Origin: Roseiarcus sp963726105
GTDB lineage: Bacteria > Pseudomonadota > Alphaproteobacteria > Rhizobiales > Beijerinckiaceae
Assembly (NCBI GenBank): GCA_963726105.1
Contig: CAVSBJ010000001.1
Span: 62,001-126,000, forward strand
DNA length: 64,000 bases
Direction: 5' to 3'
Part shown: in pieces, positions 52,694-61,337 of the stretch
Layout: the number at the start of each line of letters is the position of its first letter
Numbering within the stretch: the first letter of the stretch is position 1
The notes under the pieces: generated by a model
What the model was told of the DNA's origin: nothing
What the model saw: the letters and a program-made list of their open reading frames with translations, nothing else
The model's database searches: none
Made by a program: the position numbers and the translations under genes

Positions 52694-53116
52694 TCAGAAT
52701 GGCTTCACCACCGCCAACACCACAATGAGAATCATGAGGATTGTCGGACCCTCGTTCAACATCCGATAGAAACGGGCAGGCCGCTCATTGCGGTCCTCGG
52801 CAAACGTGCGGACGCAGCGTGCGAAATAACCGTGCAGGCCGCCCAGGACCAGGACCAGAGCGAATTTCGCCTGCCACCAGCCGTCCTGCCAATCCCCGGT
52901 CAGATAGACGAGGATAAAGCCGGTCAAAAAGACGAGGATCATTGACGGATTGACGATGGCCTTGAGGAGGCGTCGCTCCATGACCTTGAAGGTTTCCGAT
53001 GTCTGCGAGCCCTTCGCCGCTTCCGCATGGTAGACGAACAGCCTCGGCAGATAGAGCATCCCGGCCATCCAGGCGATGACGGAGATGACGTGCAAAGCCT
53101 TAACCCAAAGCACCAT
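52694..53116 (-). CDS. hemJ: HemJ protoporphyrinogen oxidase
   Basis: HemJ converts protoporphyrinogen IX to protoporphyrin IX in haem synthesis without oxygen-dependent flavin chemistry. The 140-residue protein has four hydrophobic helices, with the conserved histidine in WVKALHVISVIAWMAGMLYL, an arginine in PRLFVYHAE, and the lysine in WWQAKFALVLVLGGLHGYF. Its stop is 246 bases from the rho start; that gap (52448-52693) shows no gene. In many relatives hemE or hemH stands next to it; neither is here. Confidence 0.93.
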   Translation of the reverse strand: MVLWVKALHVISVIAWMAGMLYLPRLFVYHAEAAKGSQTSETFKVMERRLLKAIVNPSMILVFLTGFILVYLTGDWQDGWWQAKFALVLVLGGLHGYFARCVRTFAEDRNERPARFYRMLNEGPTILMILIVVLAVVKPF

Positions 53117-53598
53117 TCGAAATTCGCTTCACACGCGCCGTTGGCTCAGCCGCCCCGAACGCCAACGGCATTAGGCATTGGGTCCCGCGAGCGCAAGTGA
53201 GGGGCGCGCGGACGCCAAAAAGATACAATTAAGATTCTGAACTGATTCTTCTTCTTAGGGGGCCGGTTAGGCAGATTCGATTTCATCCAGACCGACAAAC
53301 AGTCACACTTCGCGTGAATCTGCCACAGAGCGCCTGCGGCGCTCCCCTTGGTTAGGATTTCGTTAACGAACTCTGGCCTCTTCCAAGCCACATGGGCGTA
53401 TTGTTCTAGTTATCCCCGCAATTCAGATCGATCTTCGCAGCGGCGGTTATTCTCTCCCGACAGGCGCGCCTGTGACTCCTCGAACGCGCCTCCCCGGGCG
53501 GCAGCTCGCGCCCAGGGCTGTGCGGCCCAGTTCTACACGCCTGTCCACAAGCCATCCTGCTGGTTATAAGCGTTTGTCATTGACCCCCGGGGGCCGCG
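53117..53598. other. oriC: Candidate chromosomal origin of replication (oriC)
   Basis: A 482-bp non-coding gap separates rho-hemJ (leftward) from PPRP-maf-aroE-coaE-dnaQ (rightward). In Caulobacter and several rhizobia the origin lies at this exact place, beside haem genes and before the PPRP gene. Within the gap are: an AT-rich stretch (about 53217-53259); DnaA-box-like CTGTCCACA (53541-53549) and TTATCCCCG (53410-53418), each matching 7 of 9; a CtrA-like site TTAG-N7-TTAA (53352-53366); and five GANTC sites, the CcrM methylation target (53233, 53244, 53274, 53316, 53474). Taken together this is a good candidate, but each single element is weak. Confidence 0.55.
53352..53366 (+). promoter_or_regulatory. 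CtrA-like binding site
   Basis: The sequence TTAG, seven bases, TTAA matches the CtrA consensus TTAA-N7-TTAA at seven of eight positions. CtrA is the alphaproteobacterial cell-cycle regulator and binds the Caulobacter origin to repress initiation. Its position inside the proposed origin makes the match more credible than chance alone. Confidence 0.4.
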
Positions 53599-54432
53599 TT
53601 GGGCCGCAGTTACTTCCACCTTCATCTGGTTTCGGACTCGACCGGCGAAACGCTGATCGCCGCCTCGCGCGCCGCCGCCGCGCAATACCAGGGGGTCGCT
53701 TCGATCGAACATGTCTATCCCCTGGTGCGCAGCGCAGCGCAGCTCGATCGCGTGATTTCTGAGATCGAGAACGCACCCGGAATCGTCCTCTTCACGCTTG
53801 TCGATTCCAACCTTTCCACCCGGCTTCAGGCCGGCTGCGAGGCTTCGGGCTCACCGTGCCTGTCTGTCCTCGAGCCGATATTGACGTTGTTCAAATCCTA
53901 CCTCGGGCAGAACTACACGCCGCGAGCCGGCGCGCAACACATGCTCAACGCCGATTATTTCAAGAGGATCGATGCGCTCAACTTCAGCATGATCAATGAC
54001 GACGGCCAGTCGCCTGAAAATCTTGAGCATGCCGATATTGTTTTACTCGGGGTGAGCCGAACCTCGAAGACCCCGACCAGCATCTATCTCGCTAACCGCG
54101 GGTATAAGACGGCCAACGTTCCCATTGTTCCGCGCCTGCCATTGCCGAAATCAATCGACTATCTCCGCCGCCCGCTGATTGTGGGCCTGATTGCTTCGGC
54201 TGACCGCATTGTGCAGATCCGGCAAAACCGGCTTCTCTCCCTCAACGCCGATTCGCAAACCGATTATGTCGACCGTAGCGCGGTTGCCGAGGAGATCGCC
54301 GCCTCGCGCCGCCTGTTCGCGGAGCGGGGCTGGCCCGCGATCGATGTGACGCGCCGTTCGATCGAAGAGACGGCGGCGGCGGTGCTCGATCTCTATCGTG
54401 AGCATCGCCTCAAATTCATCGCCAACGGGTGA
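53599..54432 (+). CDS. PPRP: pyruvate,phosphate dikinase/PEP synthase regulator
   Basis: A 277-residue DUF299-family kinase/pyrophosphorylase that switches pyruvate,phosphate dikinase or PEP synthase on and off by ADP-dependent phosphorylation. YFHLHLVSDSTGETLIAASR opens it, and the P-loop-like GVSRTSKTPTSIYLANRG is diagnostic. The start is most likely the TTG at 53599, which gives the usual N terminus GRSYFHLHL. It is the first rightward gene after the proposed origin. The maf gene starts at or next to its stop codon. Confidence 0.93.
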   Translation: MGRSYFHLHLVSDSTGETLIAASRAAAAQYQGVASIEHVYPLVRSAAQLDRVISEIENAPGIVLFTLVDSNLSTRLQAGCEASGSPCLSVLEPILTLFKSYLGQNYTPRAGAQHMLNADYFKRIDALNFSMINDDGQSPENLEHADIVLLGVSRTSKTPTSIYLANRGYKTANVPIVPRLPLPKSIDYLRRPLIVGLIASADRIVQIRQNRLLSLNADSQTDYVDRSAVAEEIAASRRLFAERGWPAIDVTRRSIEETAAAVLDLYREHRLKFIANG

Positions 54433-54437
54433 CGGTG

Positions 54438-55070
54438 ATGCAGACGACCGCCTGGCCCTCGTTATGGCGCGGCGCTGGACCTCCGATTCTGGCCTCGACG
54501 AGCGAAAGCCGCCGCGCTTTATTCTCGGCCGCGGGCCTGGAAGCCGAGTGCGTCGCGCCCAAGGTCGACGAGCGGGGACTCGAGGATCGGTATCTCGCCG
54601 GCGGTGGGTCGCTCGAAGATTTGCCCATCAAGTTGGCTGAAGCCAAGGCGCTCGCGGTGAGCGCGATGCGTCCGGACGCTTACTGCATCGGCGCCGATCA
54701 GGCGCTCACACTCGAAGGAAGGATCTTCCACAAGTCTCGCGATTTGGCCGAAGGGGCGCAAACGCTGGCCGCGCTGTCCGGCAAGACGCATCGCCTGACC
54801 TCGGCGTTTTGCGTCGCCCGCGCTGGGCAAGCGCTGGTCGTCCACAGAGATCATGCCGACTTGCGAATGCGGGCCCTCGATCCGGGCGAGATTTCGCGTT
54901 ATCTCGAGCGCGCCGGGCCGGGCGTCCTGACGTCGGTCGGCGTGTATCAGGGCGAGGGTCTCGGAATTCACCTGTTCGAGCACATCGAAGGCGATCATTC
55001 CGTTGTCCTCGGACTGCCGATGTTGAGCCTCCTTGCTTGGTTGCGCCGAGAGAATCTGATCTCGCTATGA
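54438..55070 (+). CDS. maf: Maf/YceF-type nucleotide pyrophosphatase
   Basis: Maf proteins hydrolyse non-canonical or methylated nucleoside triphosphates. The protein (210 residues from the ATG at 54438; a GTG at 54429 would add three) has PILASTSESRRALFSAAGLE, YCIGADQALTLEGRIFHK with the catalytic aspartate, GKTHRLTSAFCV and GVYQGEGLGIHLFEHIEGD. The substitution ADQAL for the usual ADQ-x-L/V is normal. It overlaps aroE by four bases. Confidence 0.9.
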   Translation: MQTTAWPSLWRGAGPPILASTSESRRALFSAAGLEAECVAPKVDERGLEDRYLAGGGSLEDLPIKLAEAKALAVSAMRPDAYCIGADQALTLEGRIFHKSRDLAEGAQTLAALSGKTHRLTSAFCVARAGQALVVHRDHADLRMRALDPGEISRYLERAGPGVLTSVGVYQGEGLGIHLFEHIEGDHSVVLGLPMLSLLAWLRRENLISL

Positions 55071-55927
55071 TCGAAACGAGCGGGCCACGCGCGGGCGTTG
55101 TCGGTTGGCCGATCGAGCACTCGCGGTCGCCCACGATCCATCGGTACTGGCTCAAGGAACTGGGCATTCCCGGCGCTTACGACAGGTTCGCCGTCCGGCC
55201 GGGAGAATTTCGTCAGTTCGCCGACACGATCGGCAAGGACGGATTTCTTGGCGCCAACGTCACCGCGCCTCACAAGGAAGCCGCTTTCGAGGCCTGCGAC
55301 CGCCGGACAGACGTCGCCGAGGCTCTCGGAGCGGTCAATACCTTATGGCGAGAAGACGGACTTCTGTGGGGCGACAATACCGACGTCGCCGGATTCCTGG
55401 CAAACCTGGACGAGGCTACGCCCGGCTGGGACGGGCGGAAGAGAGCCGCCATTGTCATCGGCGCCGGGGGCGCGGCTCGCGGGATCATTCATGCTCTGGT
55501 CTCGCGCAGCTTTGAGCGCATTGCTGTCGTCAACCGAACGCAAGCCCGAGCGGAGGCGCTGGCGCAGCATTTCGGCGGTTCGACCGTCGCCATGCCCTGG
55601 GGCGATCTGGCGACGGAACTGCCAAAGGCGGACTTGCTCGTCAACGCCAGCTCACTTGGGATGGTCGGACAGCCGCCGCTCACTTTGGATGTCAGCGCTC
55701 TGCCGGGGCGGGCCGTGGTCGCCGACGCGGTCTATGTCCCCTTGCGCACCCCGCTCATCGAAGCCGCGGGAGCGCGCGGACTGCGCGTCGCAGAGGGACT
55801 GGGCATGCTGCTCCACCAGGCCGCGCCCGCCTTCGCGCGCTGGTTTGGCGCGCGACCGGTCGTGACGCCGGCGCTGCGCGCGCTGGTCGAAGCCGAAGTC
55901 GTCGCGAGCTATAAGGCAGCGCGGTGA
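55067..55927 (+). CDS. aroE: Shikimate dehydrogenase
   Basis: AroE reduces 3-dehydroshikimate to shikimate with NADPH. The 286-residue protein shows GWPIEHSRSPTIHRYWLKEL (substrate binding), GANVTAPHKEAAFEACD with the catalytic lysine, LWGDNTDVAGF, the NADPH-binding VIGAGGAARGIIHAL with VVNRTQARA, and GLGMLLHQAAPAFARW. Start and stop overlap maf and coaE by four bases each, so the run is translationally coupled. Confidence 0.95.
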   Translation: MIETSGPRAGVVGWPIEHSRSPTIHRYWLKELGIPGAYDRFAVRPGEFRQFADTIGKDGFLGANVTAPHKEAAFEACDRRTDVAEALGAVNTLWREDGLLWGDNTDVAGFLANLDEATPGWDGRKRAAIVIGAGGAARGIIHALVSRSFERIAVVNRTQARAEALAQHFGGSTVAMPWGDLATELPKADLLVNASSLGMVGQPPLTLDVSALPGRAVVADAVYVPLRTPLIEAAGARGLRVAEGLGMLLHQAAPAFARWFGARPVVTPALRALVEAEVVASYKAAR

Positions 55928-56532
55928 TCATCATTGGCCTGACAGGCTCGATCGCGATGGGGAAATCGACCGTCGCCAGCATGTTCGCCGAGCATGGCGT
56001 CCCCACATTCGACTCCGATGACGCCGTGCGCGCCTTCTACGCCGGAGACGGGGCGGAAGCGATCGAGGCGGCGTTTCCGGGCGTCATGGTTTCTGGCCAG
56101 GTGGATCGCGAGCGACTCGGGTCGAAGGTCCTGGGTGACCCAGAGGCGCTGAAGCGCCTTGAGGGGCTTGTGCATCCGGCGGTGGCCCAAGCGCGCGTTC
56201 ACTTTGTCGAGCGTGAGGCGGCCGCGGGGCGTCGTCTCGTGATCGTCGACGTGCCGTTGCTGTTCGAGACGGGTGGGGAAGCCCGCGTCGACCTCGTGAT
56301 CGTGGTCAGCGCTCCGGCCTCCATCCAACGGAAACGCGCTCTGGCGCGCGCGGCCATGACCGAGGCCAAACTTGAGTCCATTCTTTCTCGCCAAACACCG
56401 GATGCCGATAAAAGGCGCCGGGCTCACTTCGTTATCGACACGGGCGGAAGGCTCGAGATGACGCGCGCCATCGTTGCCCAATTCATGCGCTCAACCGCGG
56501 CGCTGGTGGGAGGCCGAACCCGCCATGCGTGA
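55924..56532 (+). CDS. coaE: Dephospho-CoA kinase
   Basis: CoaE phosphorylates dephospho-CoA, the last step in coenzyme A synthesis. The 202-residue protein begins IIIGLTGSIAMGKSTVASMF (P-loop) and has TFDSDDAVRAFYAGDG, LGDPEALKRLEGLVHPAVAQ and VIVDVPLLFETGGE, ending RRRAHFVIDTGG. The start codon is GTG at 55924, overlapping the aroE stop; the C-terminal eight bases overlap dnaQ. Confidence 0.95.
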   Translation: MIIIGLTGSIAMGKSTVASMFAEHGVPTFDSDDAVRAFYAGDGAEAIEAAFPGVMVSGQVDRERLGSKVLGDPEALKRLEGLVHPAVAQARVHFVEREAAAGRRLVIVDVPLLFETGGEARVDLVIVVSAPASIQRKRALARAAMTEAKLESILSRQTPDADKRRRAHFVIDTGGRLEMTRAIVAQFMRSTAALVGGRTRHA

Positions 56533-57226
56533 AATCGTGCTCGACACGGAGACCACAGGGCTCGATCCTGCCGACGGGCATCGAGTGCTGGAAATTGGCG
56601 CGGTCGAGACCGTGCACCAGAGCCTGACGGGCAAGGTCTTTCACACGCTCATCAACCCGGAGCGCGACGTCCCGCAGGAGGCCGTGCGCGTCCATGGACA
56701 CAGCTCTGATGTTCTCAAGGACAAGCCAGTCTTCGCAAGCATCGTCGACGACTTTCTCGCCTTCATCGGCAACTCGAAGCTCGTCATCCACAATGCCGAG
56801 TTCGACATGCGCTTCATGAATGCCGAGCTGGCGAGGCTCGGGCTGGCCACGATCGCCATGGACCGGGTCGTCGACACGCTGGCGCTCGCGCGAAAAAAAC
56901 ACCCGGGGGCCCCGGCCAGCCTCGACGCCCTTTGCGACCGTTACCGCATCGACCGTTCGCGGCGGGTTCGCCATGGCGCGCTCTTGGACGCGGAGATCCT
57001 GGTCGAGGTCTATTGCGAGCTATCGGGAGGCCGTCAGCGGTCGCTCCTGTTGGGCGACGCGCTGGGGGAAGCCGACATTCGCGCTGTCGCGGTCGCTCCC
57101 CTGTCCAGTCCGCGACCCCTGAGGATCTCTCTGATCGAGCAGGCCGAAGCGAGCGCACACGTTCGCTATCTTGAAAGTTTCGGCCGCGAGGCAGTTTGGT
57201 TTCGCTACCTGCCTCAGCCCGCCTGA
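56525..57226 (+). CDS. dnaQ: DNA polymerase III epsilon subunit (proofreading exonuclease)
   Basis: DnaQ is the 3'-5' exonuclease of the replicative polymerase. The 233-residue protein has the DEDDh active site: Asp and Glu in IVLDTETTGLDPADGHRVLE, Asp in VIHNAEFDMRFMNAEL, and His and Asp in VRHGALLDAEILVEVY. The C-terminal part beyond about residue 185 should bind the alpha subunit. It is the last gene of the rightward coupled block; secB converges on it after 18 bases. Confidence 0.95.
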   Translation: MREIVLDTETTGLDPADGHRVLEIGAVETVHQSLTGKVFHTLINPERDVPQEAVRVHGHSSDVLKDKPVFASIVDDFLAFIGNSKLVIHNAEFDMRFMNAELARLGLATIAMDRVVDTLALARKKHPGAPASLDALCDRYRIDRSRRVRHGALLDAEILVEVYCELSGGRQRSLLLGDALGEADIRAVAVAPLSSPRPLRISLIEQAEASAHVRYLESFGREAVWFRYLPQPA

Positions 57227-57244
57227 CTTCGCTTCGGCGAATGA

Positions 57245-57730
57245 TCAGGCGGTCTGTTGCTGCAATTGACCGCCGGCTGCCGCCAATCTCTGCAGATAAA
57301 GCGCCTGAAAATCGATCGGGTCGATAAAGAGCGGCGGATAGGACCCGCCACGCACCGCGTCCGCAACGATTTGTCGCGCGAACGGGAACAGGATTCGCGG
57401 GCCCTCGATCATGACCACCGGCTGAACCTGCTCAGCCGGAAAGTTCTCCACCCGAAAGACGCCCGCATAGTTGAGCTCGAACTTGAACATCGTATCGGCG
57501 CCCTGGCCGGCGCCGCCCTCGAGCATAAGGCTGACCTCGTAGTCGGAAGCAGCCAGCTGCCGCGCGTTGACGTTGATCTGTATTGAGATGTTCGGCTGCG
57601 TTTGCTGCGGGCCCAAGGTGCGGGGAGCATTAGGGTTTTCGAACGAGAAATCCTTCGTATATTGGGCGAGAACGGAAAATTTCGGACCGGCTTGCGGCGT
57701 GTCAGCGCCATTGCCGTTCTGCTCAGCCAT
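57245..57730 (-). CDS. secB: SecB export chaperone
   Basis: SecB keeps precursor proteins unfolded and hands them to SecA. The 161-residue protein has KFSVLAQYTKDFSFENPNAP, NVNARQLAASDYEVSLMLEG, FELNYAGVFRVENFPAEQV and the highly conserved GPRILFPFARQIVADAVRGG then YPPLFIDPIDF. The C terminus ends in a glutamine stretch. The ATG at 57730 is preferred over a TTG two codons upstream. Confidence 0.96.
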   Translation of the reverse strand: MAEQNGNGADTPQAGPKFSVLAQYTKDFSFENPNAPRTLGPQQTQPNISIQINVNARQLAASDYEVSLMLEGGAGQGADTMFKFELNYAGVFRVENFPAEQVQPVVMIEGPRILFPFARQIVADAVRGGSYPPLFIDPIDFQALYLQRLAAAGGQLQQQTA

Positions 57731-57853
57731 CGTCAAAAGCTCCTCGAACGCGACTACCGAACGCCTTTTTGCGATCGTTTAGGGAACCCGAACTCGGGCC
57801 GGCTCGCCTAGCATGGCCGCACTATCCAAACAAGCGCGCGCCGCCGCCGCTGA

Positions 57854-59125
57854 TCATCGCGACGCGCCGACCCGACTGAACAGCGCCTGGTTGGCATAGC
57901 CGTCGGGCGGGAGGCCGTTGCGCTCCTGGTAGGCGGTGACGGCCGAACGGACCGTATCGCCGATCTTTCCGTCGATCTTGCCGACGTCGTAGCCCATTTT
58001 CCTCAACTGGGTTTGCAGCTTCTGAATCTGCGCTCCGGTCAAGGGGTGATCGCGGGTCGGCCATTGAGCGACGAGACCCGGCCCGCCCGTGACGGCGTCG
58101 CCAAGCAATCCGACGGAAACCGCATAGGCCGTCGAATTGTTGTAAGTCTTGATCGCGTCGAAGTTGCTTGTGACGAGAAACACTGGCCCATTGAGACCAG
58201 CGAGGATCAATAGCCGTCCGCCGCCAGATTCCGGCAACGGCGAACCGTCGGCCTTCACCACGCCCCGGGCCGTGAAGGACGAGAACGACGTCAGCGACGA
58301 CGAATCTGCCGCCGTCAAGGCGAATTTGGCCGGCAGACGAACCTCGAAGCCCCAGGGCAGGCCTTTGGCCCAGCCGTGTTTCGCCAGATAATTCGCGGTC
58401 GAGCCGATCGCGTCGGCTTCACTCGTCCAGATGTCGCGCCGGTCATGCCGTTGAAACGCGACAGCGTAACTCAAGTAGCTCGAAGGCATGAACTGCGTCT
58501 GTCCCATCGCGCCCGCCCACGAGCCGCGCATGAGTGAGGGAGCGATATCGCCCTCCTCGAGGATGACCAGCGCCGAAAGCAATTCGTCACGGAAATAGTC
58601 GCCCTGAAAGTGAATGGAGGCGAGGCTGGCGAGGGACCGGATGATGTTGTTCGAGCCGGCAAAACCGCCGAAGTCCGTCTCGAGCCCCCAGACCCCAAGG
58701 ATCACCGCGTCGTCGACGCCATACAGATCTTTCGCTCTCGCGAGCCACAGGGCTTCCGAGCGCGCTTTGTCGCGGCCGCGCTGAATGCGGTCGGCCGATA
58801 CGGCGCTCGCGACGTAGTCCCAGATTGGCCGCACGAACTCAGGTTGAGATTCCGCGCTCGCGGCGACCGTGGGATCGAAGGTGACGCCGGCGAACGCGCT
58901 GTCGAACGTGGGGCGAGAAACGCCGCGTGCTTCGGCCAGCGGCCAAAGGGTTTCGATAAATCCGTGGAACGCGGCCTGCTGGGAGCCGGTGATTTTATGG
59001 GTCGCCGTCGCCGCGTCGGCCGACGAAAACGCGACGCCGGACAAGGCAAGCGCGACAATGAAGGCGCGCAGCAGGTTGAGGGCATAGCCCCAAGCCGGAG
59101 ACAATTGTCGGCGGATTCTGGCCAT
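57854..59125 (-). CDS. Lytic murein transglycosylase (MltB-like) with PG-binding domain
   Basis: A 423-residue exported enzyme that cleaves peptidoglycan glycan strands to 1,6-anhydro products. A signal peptide (LLRAFIVALALSGVAFSSAD) is followed by the family 3 catalytic domain, with the catalytic glutamate in LGVWGLETDFGGFAGSNN and GSWAGAMGQTQFMPSSYLSY. The C-terminal 60 residues (GAQIQKLQTQLRKMGYDVGK to AYQERNGLPPDG) form a peptidoglycan-binding domain. I chose the ATG at 59125, which places the signal peptide near the N terminus; an ATG at 59194 would add 23 residues. Confidence 0.9.
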   Translation of the reverse strand: MARIRRQLSPAWGYALNLLRAFIVALALSGVAFSSADAATATHKITGSQQAAFHGFIETLWPLAEARGVSRPTFDSAFAGVTFDPTVAASAESQPEFVRPIWDYVASAVSADRIQRGRDKARSEALWLARAKDLYGVDDAVILGVWGLETDFGGFAGSNNIIRSLASLASIHFQGDYFRDELLSALVILEEGDIAPSLMRGSWAGAMGQTQFMPSSYLSYAVAFQRHDRRDIWTSEADAIGSTANYLAKHGWAKGLPWGFEVRLPAKFALTAADSSSLTSFSSFTARGVVKADGSPLPESGGGRLLILAGLNGPVFLVTSNFDAIKTYNNSTAYAVSVGLLGDAVTGGPGLVAQWPTRDHPLTGAQIQKLQTQLRKMGYDVGKIDGKIGDTVRSAVTAYQERNGLPPDGYANQALFSRVGASR

Positions 59126-59216
59126 TGGCTCGAGCCGCACCGGGAGAGGTCCAGAGGCTGCGCTAAAATGCGTGAAAAGCAACCCTTGCATCAAAAGGCA
59201 GATGGAATATCAAACG

Positions 59217-60017
59217 TCAATTGTTGATTTCGCTAGGGCGCGGCATGGAGACGATGTTGTAACCCGCATCGACGAAGTGGACCTCGCCCGTCACCCCTTC
59301 CGAGAGGCCGGAGAGAAGATAGACAGCGGTCCCGCCGATATTTTCGATTGTGACGGTGCGCCGGAGCGGCGAATGGTCGCGCTGAAAATTGAACATGAAG
59401 CGCGCGTCGGCGATTCCCGCGCCTGCCAAGGTGCGGACCGGTCCGGCGGAGATCGCGTTGACGCGAATGTTGTCGGGGCCATAGTCCGCGGCCAGGTATC
59501 GCACGCTTGCCTCGAGCGCAGCCTTGGCGACGCCCATGACATTGTAGTTGGGCACGACGCGCGTCGAGCCGCCAAAGGTGAGGGTCAGCATCGCCCCGCC
59601 CGAAGGCATGAGCAGAGCGGCGCGTTTTGCGACCTCGGTGAACGAAAAAGCCGAAATGACCATCGTCCGGGTGAAGTTCTCCCTGGTGGTGTCGGCGTAG
59701 CGGCCCCTCAGCTCATTGCGGTCGGAAAACCCAATGCAATGGACGAGGAAGTCGAGCGTGTTCCAAACGGTTGCGAGCTCGGAGAACATCGTGTCGACCG
59801 AACTCAGGTCTTCGACGTCGCACCGGTAAACAAGGTCCGCCGCGCCAAGCTCTTCGGCCAATGGCGCCACCCGTTTGCCGAGCGCATCGTTCTGGTAGGT
59901 GAAGGCGAGCTCGGCGCCTTCGTCGGCTAACGCCTTGGCGATGCCCCAGGCGATCGAGTGATCATTCGCGACGCCCATGATGAGGCCGCGTTTACCGCTC
60001 ATCAAGCCAGATCTCAT
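59217..60017 (-). CDS. fabI: Enoyl-ACP reductase
   Basis: FabI reduces the enoyl-ACP double bond in each round of fatty acid elongation, using NADH or NADPH. The 266-residue protein has KRGLIMGVANDHSIAWGIAK (nucleotide binding), FLVHCIGFSDRNELRGRYAD and the catalytic Tyr and Lys in YNVMGVAKAALEASV. The upstream tyrosine of E. coli FabI (SYLG) is replaced by phenylalanine (TFGG). An in-frame ATG at 60002 would shorten it by five residues. It follows fabB by 57 bases. Confidence 0.94.
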   Translation of the reverse strand: MRSGLMSGKRGLIMGVANDHSIAWGIAKALADEGAELAFTYQNDALGKRVAPLAEELGAADLVYRCDVEDLSSVDTMFSELATVWNTLDFLVHCIGFSDRNELRGRYADTTRENFTRTMVISAFSFTEVAKRAALLMPSGGAMLTLTFGGSTRVVPNYNVMGVAKAALEASVRYLAADYGPDNIRVNAISAGPVRTLAGAGIADARFMFNFQRDHSPLRRTVTIENIGGTAVYLLSGLSEGVTGEVHFVDAGYNIVSMPRPSEINN

Positions 60018-60074
60018 GGGGCGCGCTCGTGACCGGTTTTGTGCGAGTTCGTGGGCGATGACGGGGTTAAGCGT

Positions 60075-61298
60075 TCAGGCGTCGACGTGCTTGAACACGA
60101 GCGTCGCGTTCGTCCCGCCGAAACCGAATGAGTTCGAAAGCGCCGAACGCAATTTTACGTTGTCGCGGCGCGCGCGCACGATCGGCATGTCCGAGAATGC
60201 AGGGTCGATCTCATCGATATGCGCGCTCTCGCAAATGAAGCCGTTCTGCATCATCAGCAACGAATAGATCGCCTCGTGCGCGCCGGTCGCGCCTTGGGAA
60301 TGTCCGGTCAGAGACTTGGTCGCCGAGATCGGCGGGCATTTGTCGCCTGAGCCAAAGACCTCCCGGACCGCCTCGATCTCCTTGAGGTCGCCGATCGGGG
60401 TCGAAGTCGCATGCGGGTTGATATAATCGATCGGGACTTTGACCCCGGCCAGAGCCTGACGCATGCAGCGCGCTGCGCCCTCGCCCGAAGGCGCGACCAT
60501 GTCGTGGCCGTCCGAGGTCGCGCCATAGCCGACGATCTCGCCGTAGATCCTCGCGCCTCGCGCCTTGGCGCGCTCGTATTCCTCGAGCACCACGACGCCA
60601 GCGCCGGCCGAAATGACAAATCCGTCCCGATTTTTGTCGTAGGCGCGGGAGGCGCGCGAAGGCGTGTCGTTGTAGGCGGAGGAGAGCGCGCCCATGGCGT
60701 CGAACATCACCGACAACGTCCAGTCGAGTTCCTCGCATCCTCCGGCGAACATCACATCCTGCCGGCTGCCCAGGATTTGCTCGTAAGCCGCGCCGATGCA
60801 GTGATTGGATGTCGCGCATGCGGAGGAGATCGAGTAGCTGACGCCCTTGATCTTGAACCAGGTCGACAGGGTGGCGGAGGCTGTCGAGGACATGGCTTTC
60901 GGCACCGCGAACGGGCCGACCCGTTTCGGGCCCTTGGTGCGGGCGGTGTCCGCAGCCTCGACGATGGCGCGTGTCGAGGGACCGCCCGAACCCATGATGA
61001 TGCCGGTCCGCTCATTGGAGACCTCGTCGGGCGCAAGACCGCTGTCCACGATCGCCTGATCCATCGCGACATGGTTCCAAGCCGTTCCACCACCGTGGAA
61101 CCGCATCGCCCTCCGATCGACGGTTTCCTCGGCGCGGACTGTTGGCGCTCCATGGACTTGCGAGCGAAAGCCAAGCTCGGCAAGCCGATCCGCGCGCGTG
61201 ATTCCTGACCTGCCGGCGTGGAGGCTGGCGGTCACTTCCTGCGTGTTGCTTCCGATCGAGGAAACGATGCCCATGCCGGTGACGACGACACGTCTCAT
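60075..61298 (-). CDS. fabB: 3-oxoacyl-ACP synthase I
   Basis: FabB condenses malonyl-ACP with acyl-ACP and is needed, with FabA, for unsaturated fatty acids. The 407-residue protein shows VVVTGMGIVSSIGSN, the catalytic cysteine in YSISSACATSNHCIGAAYEQ, and the two histidines in NPHATSTPIGD and SLTGHSQGATGAHE, ending SNSFGFGGTNATLVF. It lies 39 bases behind fabA. Confidence 0.96.
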   Translation of the reverse strand: MRRVVVTGMGIVSSIGSNTQEVTASLHAGRSGITRADRLAELGFRSQVHGAPTVRAEETVDRRAMRFHGGGTAWNHVAMDQAIVDSGLAPDEVSNERTGIIMGSGGPSTRAIVEAADTARTKGPKRVGPFAVPKAMSSTASATLSTWFKIKGVSYSISSACATSNHCIGAAYEQILGSRQDVMFAGGCEELDWTLSVMFDAMGALSSAYNDTPSRASRAYDKNRDGFVISAGAGVVVLEEYERAKARGARIYGEIVGYGATSDGHDMVAPSGEGAARCMRQALAGVKVPIDYINPHATSTPIGDLKEIEAVREVFGSGDKCPPISATKSLTGHSQGATGAHEAIYSLLMMQNGFICESAHIDEIDPAFSDMPIVRARRDNVKLRSALSNSFGFGGTNATLVFKHVDA

Positions 61299-61337
61299 TC
61301 TCTTGTCCCCAACGCCAACCAGGCGAGATCCGAGAGG

